From an uncultured Clostridia bacterium (lineage in GTDB: Bacteria; Bacillota; Clostridia; Oscillospirales; Acutalibacteraceae): a DNA stretch of 40,673 nucleotides. This document shows, in pieces, positions 15,319 through 22,654 of this stretch. Position numbers and translations under genes: made by a program. Positions within the stretch are counted from its first letter, which is position 1; every line of letters starts with the position of its first letter. The notes beneath the pieces were generated by a model. That model searched no databases. It was not told the origin of the DNA and worked only from the letters and a program-made list of their open reading frames with translations. The DNA is taken from NCBI GenBank assembly GCA_944380875.1, contig CALWJA010000058.1, forward strand, positions 1-40,673, in the 5' to 3' direction.

Positions 15319-16713
15319 TCAGGCCTTCGCCTCCGGATAGAGTTTTCCGTATTTTTCTACCAGCATATCGGCGCATTTATAAATATCGCCGCCGCCCAGA
15401 GTGAGAATCAGATCGCCGGGTTTTGCTCTTTCCATGGTATACGCGCACATTTCCTCAAAGGTTTGGAACCATACACTGCCGGGAATCTTCGCCGTCAGGT
15501 CTTTTGAATAGATGTTGTACGTGTTTTCTTCCCGAACAGCTAAGATTTCAGAGAGAACAGCATGATCAGGGATGGATAGGACACGGGCGAAATCATCCAG
15601 GAACATAGCCGTGCGGGAGTAGGTATGAGGCTGGAAGAGGGCCCATACTTGCCGAAATCCCATACGCATGGCAGCTTTCAGAGTGGCCTCAAGCTCCGTG
15701 GGATGATGGGCAAAGTCATCGGCTATAGTAATCCCGTTGAATGTTCCCCGTATCTCAAAACGGCGATGGACGCCGGTAAACGCATGGATAGCGGAAGCGA
15801 TGGTTTCAGCTGGGATCCCCAAAGCATCTGCCGCTGCGAAAGCGGCCAGAGCGTTAAGAATATTATGCCTTCCGGGAATGCTCAGCGAAATTTCGCAGAC
15901 TTTTTCCCCGTTTTTCAAAACAGAGAAATCTTCAAGGGCCTTGGGCTCGTCGGCAATATTGGCGGCCCTGTAATCGTTAGAATCCTTAAGGCCGAAAGTG
16001 ATGATCCTGGCGTTTGTAATCCCTTCTACGGCTTTCATGGCGTTTTCATCGTCTCCATTGACGATCAAAATTCCCGTAGTCTGCTTGGCAAATTGATGGA
16101 AGGAACGAATGATATTTTCGAGATTTTTAAAATAATCCAAATGGTCAGAATCCACATTCAGGATAATGGAAATAAAGGGATGCAGCTGCAGAAATGTGTC
16201 CACATATTCACAGGCCTCGCAGACAAGAGCGTCGGATTTCCCAGCTCTTCCGTTTGTCCCCGTAAGAGGAAGCTTTCCTCCTATGACAGCGGAGGGATCC
16301 AAATTCCCTGCAAGAAGAATCTGGGTAAGCATCCCTGTGGTAGTTGTTTTTCCGTGAGTGCCGGAAACGGCTACGGAGCGAGGATACCGCGCCATGAGCA
16401 TGCCCAGCATAACAGAGCGTTCCACTGTGGGGATACCTTTTGCTTTGGCTGCCACGATTTCAGGGTTATCCTGCTTGGCAGCCGCTGTATAGACAACCAA
16501 TTCCGCGCCTTCTACATTTTTGGGATCGTGGCCCACGGTTACATCCATTCCGGAGGAACGGATGCGTTTCAGCGTTTCTGATTCGCTCATATCGGAACCG
16601 GTAACGGTATATCCCTGATGAAACAGTATTTCCGCAATAGGACACATGCCCGAACCGCCGATTCCTATAAAATGAATATGCTTGACCTTTGAAAGCAGAT
16701 CGTTTTCTGTCAT
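15319..16713 (-). CDS. murC: UDP-N-acetylmuramate--L-alanine ligase
   Basis: Adds L-alanine to UDP-N-acetylmuramate with ATP, the first amino acid of the peptidoglycan stem peptide. 464 residues in three Mur-ligase domains: Rossmann-like N-terminus HFIGIGGSGMCPIAEIL, the ATP loop GTHGKTTTT (about 112-120), and the C-terminal domain with DDFAHHPTEL and QPHTYSRT. The ATG at 16713 is chosen (AAGGAG 12 bases ahead); a GTG at 16725 overlaps that site. The gene stands alone rather than in a dcw cluster. Confidence 0.96.
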   Translation of the reverse strand: MTENDLLSKVKHIHFIGIGGSGMCPIAEILFHQGYTVTGSDMSESETLKRIRSSGMDVTVGHDPKNVEGAELVVYTAAAKQDNPEIVAAKAKGIPTVERSVMLGMLMARYPRSVAVSGTHGKTTTTGMLTQILLAGNLDPSAVIGGKLPLTGTNGRAGKSDALVCEACEYVDTFLQLHPFISIILNVDSDHLDYFKNLENIIRSFHQFAKQTTGILIVNGDDENAMKAVEGITNARIITFGLKDSNDYRAANIADEPKALEDFSVLKNGEKVCEISLSIPGRHNILNALAAFAAADALGIPAETIASAIHAFTGVHRRFEIRGTFNGITIADDFAHHPTELEATLKAAMRMGFRQVWALFQPHTYSRTAMFLDDFARVLSIPDHAVLSEILAVREENTYNIYSKDLTAKIPGSVWFQTFEEMCAYTMERAKPGDLILTLGGGDIYKCADMLVEKYGKLYPEAKA

Positions 16714-16812
16714 TCTGGTAAACACTCCTTATACTAACGCCGCAAAAGGGCTTGATTTGATACATGGCTTCCTGTTTTATAAGGCAGGGGAAAGCTGGTA
16801 ACATTTGTCTTT

Positions 16813-16841
16813 ATTGTACCCGTTTTCCTGCTGAAATGCAA
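16813..16841 (-). promoter_or_regulatory. Promoter of murC
   Basis: Read on the minus strand: -35 TTGCAT (16841-16836), 17-base spacer, -10 TACAAT (16818-16813). The leader is about 95 bases long. Confidence 0.6.
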
Positions 16842-16933
16842 TATTCACCCTTTTATAAAGGTGTTTTCCATGCAAACCGCTCCTTATTGGGAAGAGGGGA
16901 AGAAAAGAGAAGACCTACTGCATGTATGTGTTC

Positions 16934-16961
16934 ACATCCTTTTCCATACTTCCATACTATG
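16934..16961 (+). promoter_or_regulatory. Possible mother-cell (sigma-K type) promoter of dpaA
   Basis: AC at 16934-16935, a 17-base spacer, then CATACTATG at 16953-16961, close to the sigma-K pattern AC-N16/17-CATAnnnTA. Dipicolinate synthase genes are under sigma-K in Bacillus subtilis, so such a site is expected; the match is short and could be chance. Confidence 0.35.
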
Positions 16962-17014
16962 GCAAGAGAGGGGGATTCCCTTCTTTTACACATATATGAA
17001 AGGCACGGGATACT

Positions 17015-17875
17015 ATGATTAATATAAACAGCTTCGGCGTCATAGGAGGCGACCGAAGGCAGGCGGCGCTGGCTGAATCCATTGCGAAAGACGGATATTC
17101 CGTTTATGCCTGGGGATTTGACCATCTCCCTTTGGAGGAAAGCGTGCAGCAGGCCACCTTGGAAGAAATTTCAGAAAAATGTATGGTTATCATTCTTCCC
17201 CTTCCTGTAACGGCCGACGGAAGAACTCTGAATGCGCCGTATGCGGAGGAAGAAATTGTGTTGGATGACTCCTTTGCAGCCCTTATGCGCCATCGAGAAG
17301 TTTATGGCGGGCAGGTGGCAAAGCTTTTTTCTACCAGCGAGTATTGGAATGCTATGGATGTAAACGACTATTTTACCCGTGAGGATTTCACGGTTCGCAA
17401 CGCTGCGGCCACAGCGGAGGGAGCTGTTGAGATTGCCATGCGGGAATATGACAGAACCATCTGCGGCAGCCGGTGCCTGGTAGCGGGGTTTGGCAGAATC
17501 GGAAAAGCTCTTGCCTGGATGCTCAGGGGCTTGGGGGCTTCCGTTACCGTAAGCGCCCGAAAGCCGGCAGATTTGGCGTGGATTGATGTGTATGGGTATA
17601 CCCCCGTGAAATCGGATGAGATCTGCCTGCGGGAAAAATACGATATTATTTTCAATACGGTTCCCGCAATGGTATTTTCCGATAAAACATTGAACCGGTT
17701 GGATCCTTCCACACTGCTGATTGATTTGGCGTCCATGCCGGGCGGCGTGGATTTTGATGCGGCTCGGGAGCGCGGCATACGAACAGTACACGCCCTTTCC
17801 CTTCCGGGAAAAACAGCTCCCCGGGCGGCGGGTGAAATCATTAAAAACACCATTTATACTATGATGGAGGAGTAA
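17015..17875 (+). CDS. dpaA: Dipicolinate synthase subunit A
   Basis: With DpaB it oxidises dihydrodipicolinate to dipicolinic acid in the mother cell; the product loads the spore core and gives heat resistance. 286 residues: N-terminal dipicolinate-synthase domain (NSFGVIGGDRRQAALAESI) and a Rossmann NADP-binding domain with GFGRIGKALAWMLRGLGASVTV (about 153-174). Also called spoVFA. The site before the ATG is weak (AAAGG), so translation may be low or coupled to an upstream frame. The dpaB start follows after five bases. The lysine-pathway genes that flank it in Bacillus are absent here. Confidence 0.95.
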   Translation: MININSFGVIGGDRRQAALAESIAKDGYSVYAWGFDHLPLEESVQQATLEEISEKCMVIILPLPVTADGRTLNAPYAEEEIVLDDSFAALMRHREVYGGQVAKLFSTSEYWNAMDVNDYFTREDFTVRNAAATAEGAVEIAMREYDRTICGSRCLVAGFGRIGKALAWMLRGLGASVTVSARKPADLAWIDVYGYTPVKSDEICLREKYDIIFNTVPAMVFSDKTLNRLDPSTLLIDLASMPGGVDFDAARERGIRTVHALSLPGKTAPRAAGEIIKNTIYTMMEE

Positions 17876-17880
17876 GAGAC

Positions 17881-18462
17881 ATGAAACAAACTTCAAAAGC
17901 TACTATAGGATATGCTCTGTGCGGTTCCTTCTGCACCTTCTCCAGAACATTGGAGCAGATGGAAACGCTGGTTCGGCTTGGATATGATGTGATTCCATTT
18001 ATGTCGGAAACTGCGTATTCCACAGATACAAGATTTGGAAGAGCGGAAGATTTTATTCAGACCATCGAAAATATTTGCGGGCATCCTGTCATTCATACGA
18101 TAGCGGGCGCGGAGCCGGTAGGTCCCAAAAAGATGGTGGATCTGCTCCTGGTAGCCCCCTGCACGGGAAATACTTTGGCAAAGCTTTCCTGGGGAGTAAC
18201 GGATACATCGGTAACCATGGCCGTAAAATCATCGCTGCGGATTGGGCTTCCTGTGGTTTTGTGTCTGGCAACAAACGACGGTCTGGGAGCATCTGCCCAG
18301 AATTTTGGGCGCTTGATGAATACAAAGCATATGTATTTTGTGCCCCTTCAGCAAGATGATCCTATCCTGAAACCCAACTCTTTGGTGGCGGATTTTACCC
18401 GTATTCCGGAAACAGTGGAGGCGGCGCTGGAGGGCCGGCAAGTGGAACCGGTTTTGTTCTGA
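17881..18462 (+). CDS. dpaB: Dipicolinate synthase subunit B (flavoprotein-like)
   Basis: Partner of DpaA in dipicolinate synthesis, also called spoVFB. 193 residues of the flavoprotein (phosphopantothenoylcysteine decarboxylase-like) fold: GYALCGSFCTFSRTLEQM at the N-terminus, VAPCTGNTLAKLSWGVTD (about 91-108) and LATNDGLGASAQNFGRLM. Length and motifs match the family. GGAGG in the end of dpaA serves as its ribosome binding site. Its presence strongly supports endospore formation. Confidence 0.95.
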   Translation: MKQTSKATIGYALCGSFCTFSRTLEQMETLVRLGYDVIPFMSETAYSTDTRFGRAEDFIQTIENICGHPVIHTIAGAEPVGPKKMVDLLLVAPCTGNTLAKLSWGVTDTSVTMAVKSSLRIGLPVVLCLATNDGLGASAQNFGRLMNTKHMYFVPLQQDDPILKPNSLVADFTRIPETVEAALEGRQVEPVLF

Positions 18463-18496
18463 GAGAATCAGATCCCATTTATGCAGAAATTCAGGA

Positions 18497-18525
18497 TTGT
18501 ATTTCCGGATACAAAATGATATGAT
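18497..18525 (+). promoter_or_regulatory. Promoter of the zinc-ribbon protein and metY
   Basis: -35 TTGTAT (18497-18502), 17-base spacer, -10 TATGAT (18520-18525). The -35 forms half of an inverted repeat, TTGTAT / ATACAA, six bases apart, which could be an operator. No S-box or T-box leader is present. Confidence 0.55.
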
Positions 18526-18547
18526 AAAAAAGAATGGATGTGAAAGT

Positions 18548-18931
18548 ATGCTGTATTGTCCCAAATGCCGTGCTGTAGGAGAAGAAATTTGTCCTTCCTG
18601 TGGTTCCCGGGAACTTAGGGAGCCGCAGGAAGGCGATCTTGTTTTTTTGCTGGAGAGAACTTCCGAGGAAATGGAGTCGGTGGTTTCTTTGCTCCAAAAA
18701 AAGGAGATTCCATTTGAAAAGGAGCTCCATGGAGACAAAGAAAGAATATATGTTCCGTACTCTTTCCTATATAATGCTTCCGAAGCTTTGGAAAAGCTTC
18801 CTGGGCGCATGTCTCCCGCTAAACGGGTGTTTTGGAAAGTTCTGTCTCTGGTTTTGTTTCTTCTACTTATATGCGCTGTAGTATGGGGTACCGACAGTTT
18901 CCTAAGCTGGCTGAAATCCATTTTTGCCTGA
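18548..18931 (+). CDS. Tail-anchored zinc-ribbon protein with a DUF2007-like region
   Basis: A 127-residue protein of unknown function. Two CxxC knuckles at the N-terminus (CPKC, CPSC) should bind one zinc. A region like the putative signal-transducing DUF2007 fold follows (LVFLLERTSEEMESVVSLLQKKEIPFE), then a C-terminal membrane helix (about 98-118), so the soluble part probably faces the cytosol. The start at 18548 fits the promoter ending at 18525; an in-frame ATG at 18521 lies inside the -10 box. It is 25 bases upstream of metY and probably shares its transcript. Confidence 0.7.
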   Translation: MLYCPKCRAVGEEICPSCGSRELREPQEGDLVFLLERTSEEMESVVSLLQKKEIPFEKELHGDKERIYVPYSFLYNASEALEKLPGRMSPAKRVFWKVLSLVLFLLLICAVVWGTDSFLSWLKSIFA

Positions 18932-18956
18932 ATCCCCAAAAAAAGGAGTAAAGAAA

Positions 18957-20228
18957 ATGAGCTATCGTATTGACACGAATTGTATCCATGCCGGATATAC
19001 GCCCAAAAACGGAGAACCCCGGGTTCTGCCCATTGTGCAGAGCACAACCTATACATATGACAGTTCCGAAGCCATGGGCGATCTTTTTGACCTGAAGGCT
19101 GACGGCTTTTTCTATACCCGGTTGGGTAATCCCACTTTGGATGCTGTAGAAAAAAAGATTGCAGCACTGGAAGGCGGCGTAGGCGCTATGCTGACTTCTT
19201 CCGGTCAGGCGGCTTCTCTTATGGCCGTCCTCAATATTTGCCATGCTGGGGATCATGTGGTTGCTTCTAACGCCATTTATGGCGGAACCTTCAATCTGAT
19301 CTATAAAACCATGCAGGAAATGGGGATCGATTCTACATTTGTAGCGCCCGGCTGCAGCAAAGAGGAATTGGAGGCTGCCTTTAAGCCCAATACCAAATGT
19401 GTGTTTGCGGAAACACTGTCCAATCCTTCTCTTGTTGTGACGGATCTGGAGCTCTTCGCCGAGGAAGCCCATGCCCATGGTGTTCCCCTGATTGTGGACA
19501 ACACGTTCCCCACGCCCATTAACTGCCGTCCCTTCCAGTTTGGCGCCGATATCGTTACCCATTCTACAACAAAATACATGGACGGTCATGCTGTTCAGGT
19601 AGGCGGCGTGATTGTGGATAGCGGCAATTTCGATTGGACAAACGGGAAATTCCCCATGTTCACGGAACCGGATGAATCCTATCACGGTATTGTGTATACG
19701 GAACAGTTCGGTAAAGCTGCCTATATTGTAAAAGCGCGTGTCCATCTGATGCGGGATCTGGGAGCACAGGCGGCTCCTCAGAATGCTTTCCTTCTGAATC
19801 TGGGGCTGGAAACTCTGGCTCTGCGTATGGAGCGGCACTGCAAAAATGCCCAGGCCGTGGCAGAGTATCTGGAAGGCCATGAAAAGGTAGCTTGGGTGAA
19901 TTATCCCGGCTTGGCAAGTAATCCATATTATGAGCTTGCTAAAAAGTATATGCCTAATGGAACCTGCGGAGTAATTTCCTTTGGCGTGAAAGGCGGCCGT
20001 GAAGCAGCTATCCGGTTCATGGATCACTTGAAGATGGCTTCTGTCGTAACCCATGTGGCAGATCTGCGTACCTGTGTCCTGCATCCTGCCAGCACCACCC
20101 ACCGCCAGCTGACAGATGAACAGCTTAAAGAAGCAGGAATCGGAGCCGACCTGATTCGTCTTTCTGTGGGCATCGAAAATATTGCCGATATTTTGGAAGA
20201 TCTTTCCCAGGCGTTGGAGCAGGCTTAA
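18957..20228 (+). CDS. metY: O-acetylhomoserine sulfhydrylase (PLP-dependent)
   Basis: Makes homocysteine (or cystathionine-type products) from O-acetylhomoserine and sulfide in methionine synthesis. 423 residues of the Cys/Met-metabolism PLP family: FFYTRLGNPT, the TSSGQAA segment, and the PLP lysine in THSTTKYMDGH (about 202-212). The insertion with ESYHGIVYTEQFGKAAYIVKAR is typical of MetY rather than MetB/MetC. Longer C-terminal SxGIE motif LSVGIENIADI. AAAGGAG lies six to ten bases before the ATG. Codon use is that of a well-expressed gene. Confidence 0.92.
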   Translation: MSYRIDTNCIHAGYTPKNGEPRVLPIVQSTTYTYDSSEAMGDLFDLKADGFFYTRLGNPTLDAVEKKIAALEGGVGAMLTSSGQAASLMAVLNICHAGDHVVASNAIYGGTFNLIYKTMQEMGIDSTFVAPGCSKEELEAAFKPNTKCVFAETLSNPSLVVTDLELFAEEAHAHGVPLIVDNTFPTPINCRPFQFGADIVTHSTTKYMDGHAVQVGGVIVDSGNFDWTNGKFPMFTEPDESYHGIVYTEQFGKAAYIVKARVHLMRDLGAQAAPQNAFLLNLGLETLALRMERHCKNAQAVAEYLEGHEKVAWVNYPGLASNPYYELAKKYMPNGTCGVISFGVKGGREAAIRFMDHLKMASVVTHVADLRTCVLHPASTTHRQLTDEQLKEAGIGADLIRLSVGIENIADILEDLSQALEQA

Positions 20229-20287
20229 ATGGCTTTCGTATACGGTCTCTCGTGATATTAGAGTTTTTCCTTTCATAACCATGCAGA

Positions 20288-20324
20288 AAAAACAGGCTGT
20301 AGAGTGTTTCTGCAGCCTGTTTTT
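20288..20324 (+). terminator. Terminator after metY
   Basis: AAAAACAGGCTG (20288-20299) pairs with CAGCCTGTTTTT (20313-20324) around a 13-base loop, with the T-run built into the stem. Confidence 0.85.
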
Positions 20325-20481
20325 ATAGGAATATGGAGAGGTCTGCTGAAAGGTTGAGCATTTCTATATGTAGAATTCTCAGCCAAGACGATTGTATCAT
20401 TTGAAAAAACTGAAACTTGCTGGTAAAAAGAGTTTTGCTTCAAGACGAATATAGGGTCAACAGAGCAAGGAGGCGTATTAC

Positions 20482-21537
20482 ATGGAATATGCGATTTTGT
20501 GCAATCCCGGGCACAACCGGGTATATTTTGAAACTTCTCTTCAGTTGGCAGAGGCGGAGTTTGCCCTGGCTGCCGGGAAATTTTCCAAGCCGTGCAGCCT
20601 GGCTCAGTTGGAGAATATAGGTGGACTTCCTTATTTTGTGTTCCGGTCGGAAGGGGAACTTTCCGCCGCGGATATTCGGATCCTTTCCGGATTATCCTTT
20701 GTATATGCGCTGTTTTCTATCCGGAGAGAAGGGGAGAGAATTCTACTGTGCCCCATGGAACGGACGGATGCGCGCTTTGTAGATGAGAGTATTGGAACGA
20801 TCCTTAAATATACGGGAAAAACCAATGAGCTGTTTACAAGAATGATGATAAATGTGGCGTATCTGTCTCAGAAAACAGGGGAAGAAAAGAACTTATGTCT
20901 TTTGGATCCGGTGGCAGGCAAAGGGACAACACTGTACGAAGGATTGATCCGGGGCTTTCATGTATACGGCGTGGAGATCGGGGATAAGGTAACGGCTGAA
21001 GCCTATCACTACCTGAAACGTTTTTTAGAAACAGCTCGATATAAATTCACTTTGCAAACATTAAAAATTTCAGGAGAAAACAAAAGCTTTTCTGCCGTCC
21101 GCCATACTTTCCAGATTGCTAAAACCAAGGAAGCTATGAAAAACAAGGATCTGAGAACGGCGGAATTTGTTGCAGGAAATTCCATGTATTCCAATATGTA
21201 TTTCAAAAAGAGCTATTTTCATATGCTTGTTGGAGATTTGCCCTATGGAGTGCAGCACGGAAATGTAACAACGGAAAAACAGTCCTCTTTGACCCGTAAT
21301 CCAAGCGAATTGCTGGAAGCCTGCCTTCCTGCCTGGAAACAGGTTCTTAAGCCCGGAGGCGTGGTTGTTTTGGCATGGAACAGTAATGTGCTCAGTCGGG
21401 AAAAAATGATTGAGCTTTTGGAAAAGCATGGGCTGACAGTATTGAAGGAAGGCTGCTATTTACAGTTTGAGCATCGGGTGGATCAATCTATCCGCAGGGA
21501 CTTAATAGTAGCTTTGAAGCCTGGCGGAAAAGGTTGA
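20482..21537 (+). CDS. Putative SAM-dependent RNA/DNA methylase (UPF0020-like)
   Basis: A 351-residue protein. The N-terminal half (1-130) is not recognised, but in related proteins it recognises RNA. The C-terminal half is a Rossmann methylase with DPVAGKGTTLYEGLIRG (about 141-157, SAM-binding) and the catalytic DLPYG (about 252-256), as in the (D/N)PPY-type amino-methylases such as the tRNA G10 N2-methyltransferase family. The target is not known from sequence. AAGGAGG precedes the ATG. It stands alone between two terminators. Confidence 0.8.
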   Translation: MEYAILCNPGHNRVYFETSLQLAEAEFALAAGKFSKPCSLAQLENIGGLPYFVFRSEGELSAADIRILSGLSFVYALFSIRREGERILLCPMERTDARFVDESIGTILKYTGKTNELFTRMMINVAYLSQKTGEEKNLCLLDPVAGKGTTLYEGLIRGFHVYGVEIGDKVTAEAYHYLKRFLETARYKFTLQTLKISGENKSFSAVRHTFQIAKTKEAMKNKDLRTAEFVAGNSMYSNMYFKKSYFHMLVGDLPYGVQHGNVTTEKQSSLTRNPSELLEACLPAWKQVLKPGGVVVLAWNSNVLSREKMIELLEKHGLTVLKEGCYLQFEHRVDQSIRRDLIVALKPGGKG

Positions 21538-21591
21538 TGGTTAAAAAACGACAGCCTTTATTCACAAAATTTGTAAAATAAACATAGTTTT

Positions 21592-21630
21592 AAGCTCCTT
21601 TTTTCAATATTGAAAAAAGGGGCTTTTTTT
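21592..21630 (+). terminator. Terminator after the methylase gene
   Basis: A near-perfect 34-base inverted repeat centred on CAATATTG (arms 21592-21608 and 21609-21625, one G-T pair) followed by TTTTTTT. Confidence 0.85.
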
Positions 21631-21749
21631 ATTTTGTTTCCCGGATAAAAGAAAACTTTGCAGGATATAAAATCCTCTGTTTGCTGTATGTTCCATTGCT
21701 CCTTTGGCAATACTGAAATCGATAACCGAAGGAGAAAGAGGTGTGCGCC

Positions 21750-22529
21750 GTGTATAATAAAGTGGAGATCTGCGGAGTGAATACATCTAAGCTGAAGGTG
21801 CTGACAGAAGCCGAAAAAAGGAAGCTTTTGCTGCAAATTCGCAATGGCACGGAGGAGGAAAAGAAAAGGGCGCGTGAGGAAATGATCAATGGGAACCTGA
21901 AACTGGTATTGAGTGTAATCCAGAGATTTACCAACCGGGGAGAGAATCTGGATGATTTGTTTCAGGTTGGGTGTATTGGCCTTATGAAAGCTGTGGATAA
22001 TTTTAACCCGGACTTGATGGTGCGCTTTTCCACATATGGTGTTCCTATGATAATTGGTGAAATACGCAGATACCTTCGGGACAATAACAGTGTGCGCGTA
22101 AGCCGGTCTCTGCGGGATATCGCATATAAGGCCATGCAGGTAAAAGAGAAACTCACAAACGAGAACCATCAGGAACCTACAGTAGAACAGATAGCGAAAG
22201 AATTGGATATTCCCAGGGAAGAAGTGGTTATGGCTTTGGAATCCACGGTGGAACCTGTTTCCCTCTATGAACCTGTGTTTAACGATGGAGGGGATACCAT
22301 ATATGTGATGGATCAGGTTGGAGATAAGAATGACGACCAAAATTGGCTGGAAGAAATTGCGCTGAAACAGGCAATTAATGATTTGAGTGATCGGGAAAAG
22401 AAAATTTTAACCATGCGATTTTTTCAGGGAAAAACGCAGATGGAAGTAGCTTCGGAAATCCATATAAGCCAGGCCCAGGTTTCAAGACTGGAAAAAGGGG
22501 CTTTGAACCGGATAAAAGGTCAATTATAG
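21750..22529 (+). CDS. sigG: Sporulation sigma factor G (late forespore)
   Basis: Directs late forespore gene expression during sporulation. About 259 residues: the N-terminal signature NKVEICGVNTSKL, region 2 (NLKLVLSVIQRF, DDLFQVGCIGLMKAVDNF, FSTYGVPMIIGEIRRYLRDN), region 3 (VSRSLRDIAYKAMQ) and region 4 (MRFFQGKTQMEVASEIHISQAQVSRLEK), all close to Bacillus SigG. The GTG at 21750 gives MYNKVEICGV and is preceded by GAGGTG; a GTG at 21741 with GGAG is an alternative. A weak sigma-F/G-like pair GTATG (21686) / CAATACT (21708) lies upstream. The gene is not beside spoIIGA-sigE, as it often is. Confidence 0.95.
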   Translation: MYNKVEICGVNTSKLKVLTEAEKRKLLLQIRNGTEEEKKRAREEMINGNLKLVLSVIQRFTNRGENLDDLFQVGCIGLMKAVDNFNPDLMVRFSTYGVPMIIGEIRRYLRDNNSVRVSRSLRDIAYKAMQVKEKLTNENHQEPTVEQIAKELDIPREEVVMALESTVEPVSLYEPVFNDGGDTIYVMDQVGDKNDDQNWLEEIALKQAINDLSDREKKILTMRFFQGKTQMEVASEIHISQAQVSRLEKGALNRIKGQL

Positions 22530-22558
22530 GAAAAATGAAAGCAAAAATTTTATACTGT

Positions 22559-22598
22559 AAAAACGCGCTCTGCACCGAAATTATGCAGAACGCGTTTT
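22559..22598 (+). terminator. Terminator after sigG
   Basis: AAAACGCG-C-TCTGCA pairs with TGCAGA-A-CGCGTTTT (one mismatch) around a nine-base loop. T-rich ends on both strands let it also serve the convergent lipoprotein gene. Confidence 0.75.
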
Positions 22599-22654
22599 CA
22601 CTTATGGGACATATATAAATATGATATTCAAATATTCAGCAGCTAAAACTTTGC

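Larger units (their letters stand above)
16714..17014. other. Intergenic region between divergent murC and dpaA
   Basis: 301 bases. It holds the murC promoter (16813-16841, minus), a possible sigma-K promoter for dpaA (16934-16961, plus) and a 50-codon open frame (16870-17022) of doubtful reality. Confidence 0.6.

Noticed and set aside
15625-16581. 318-codon plus-strand open frame opposite murC
   Set aside because: Composition shadow of murC, with no recognisable domain or ribosome binding site.
18463-18956. SAM or T-box riboswitch before metY
   Set aside because: The promoter lies only about 20 bases before the zinc-ribbon gene and the gap before metY is 25 bases, so there is no room for one.
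18867-20282. 471-codon minus-strand open frame opposite metY
   Set aside because: It mirrors a codon-biased gene; metY has family motifs and a ribosome binding site, the antisense frame has neither.
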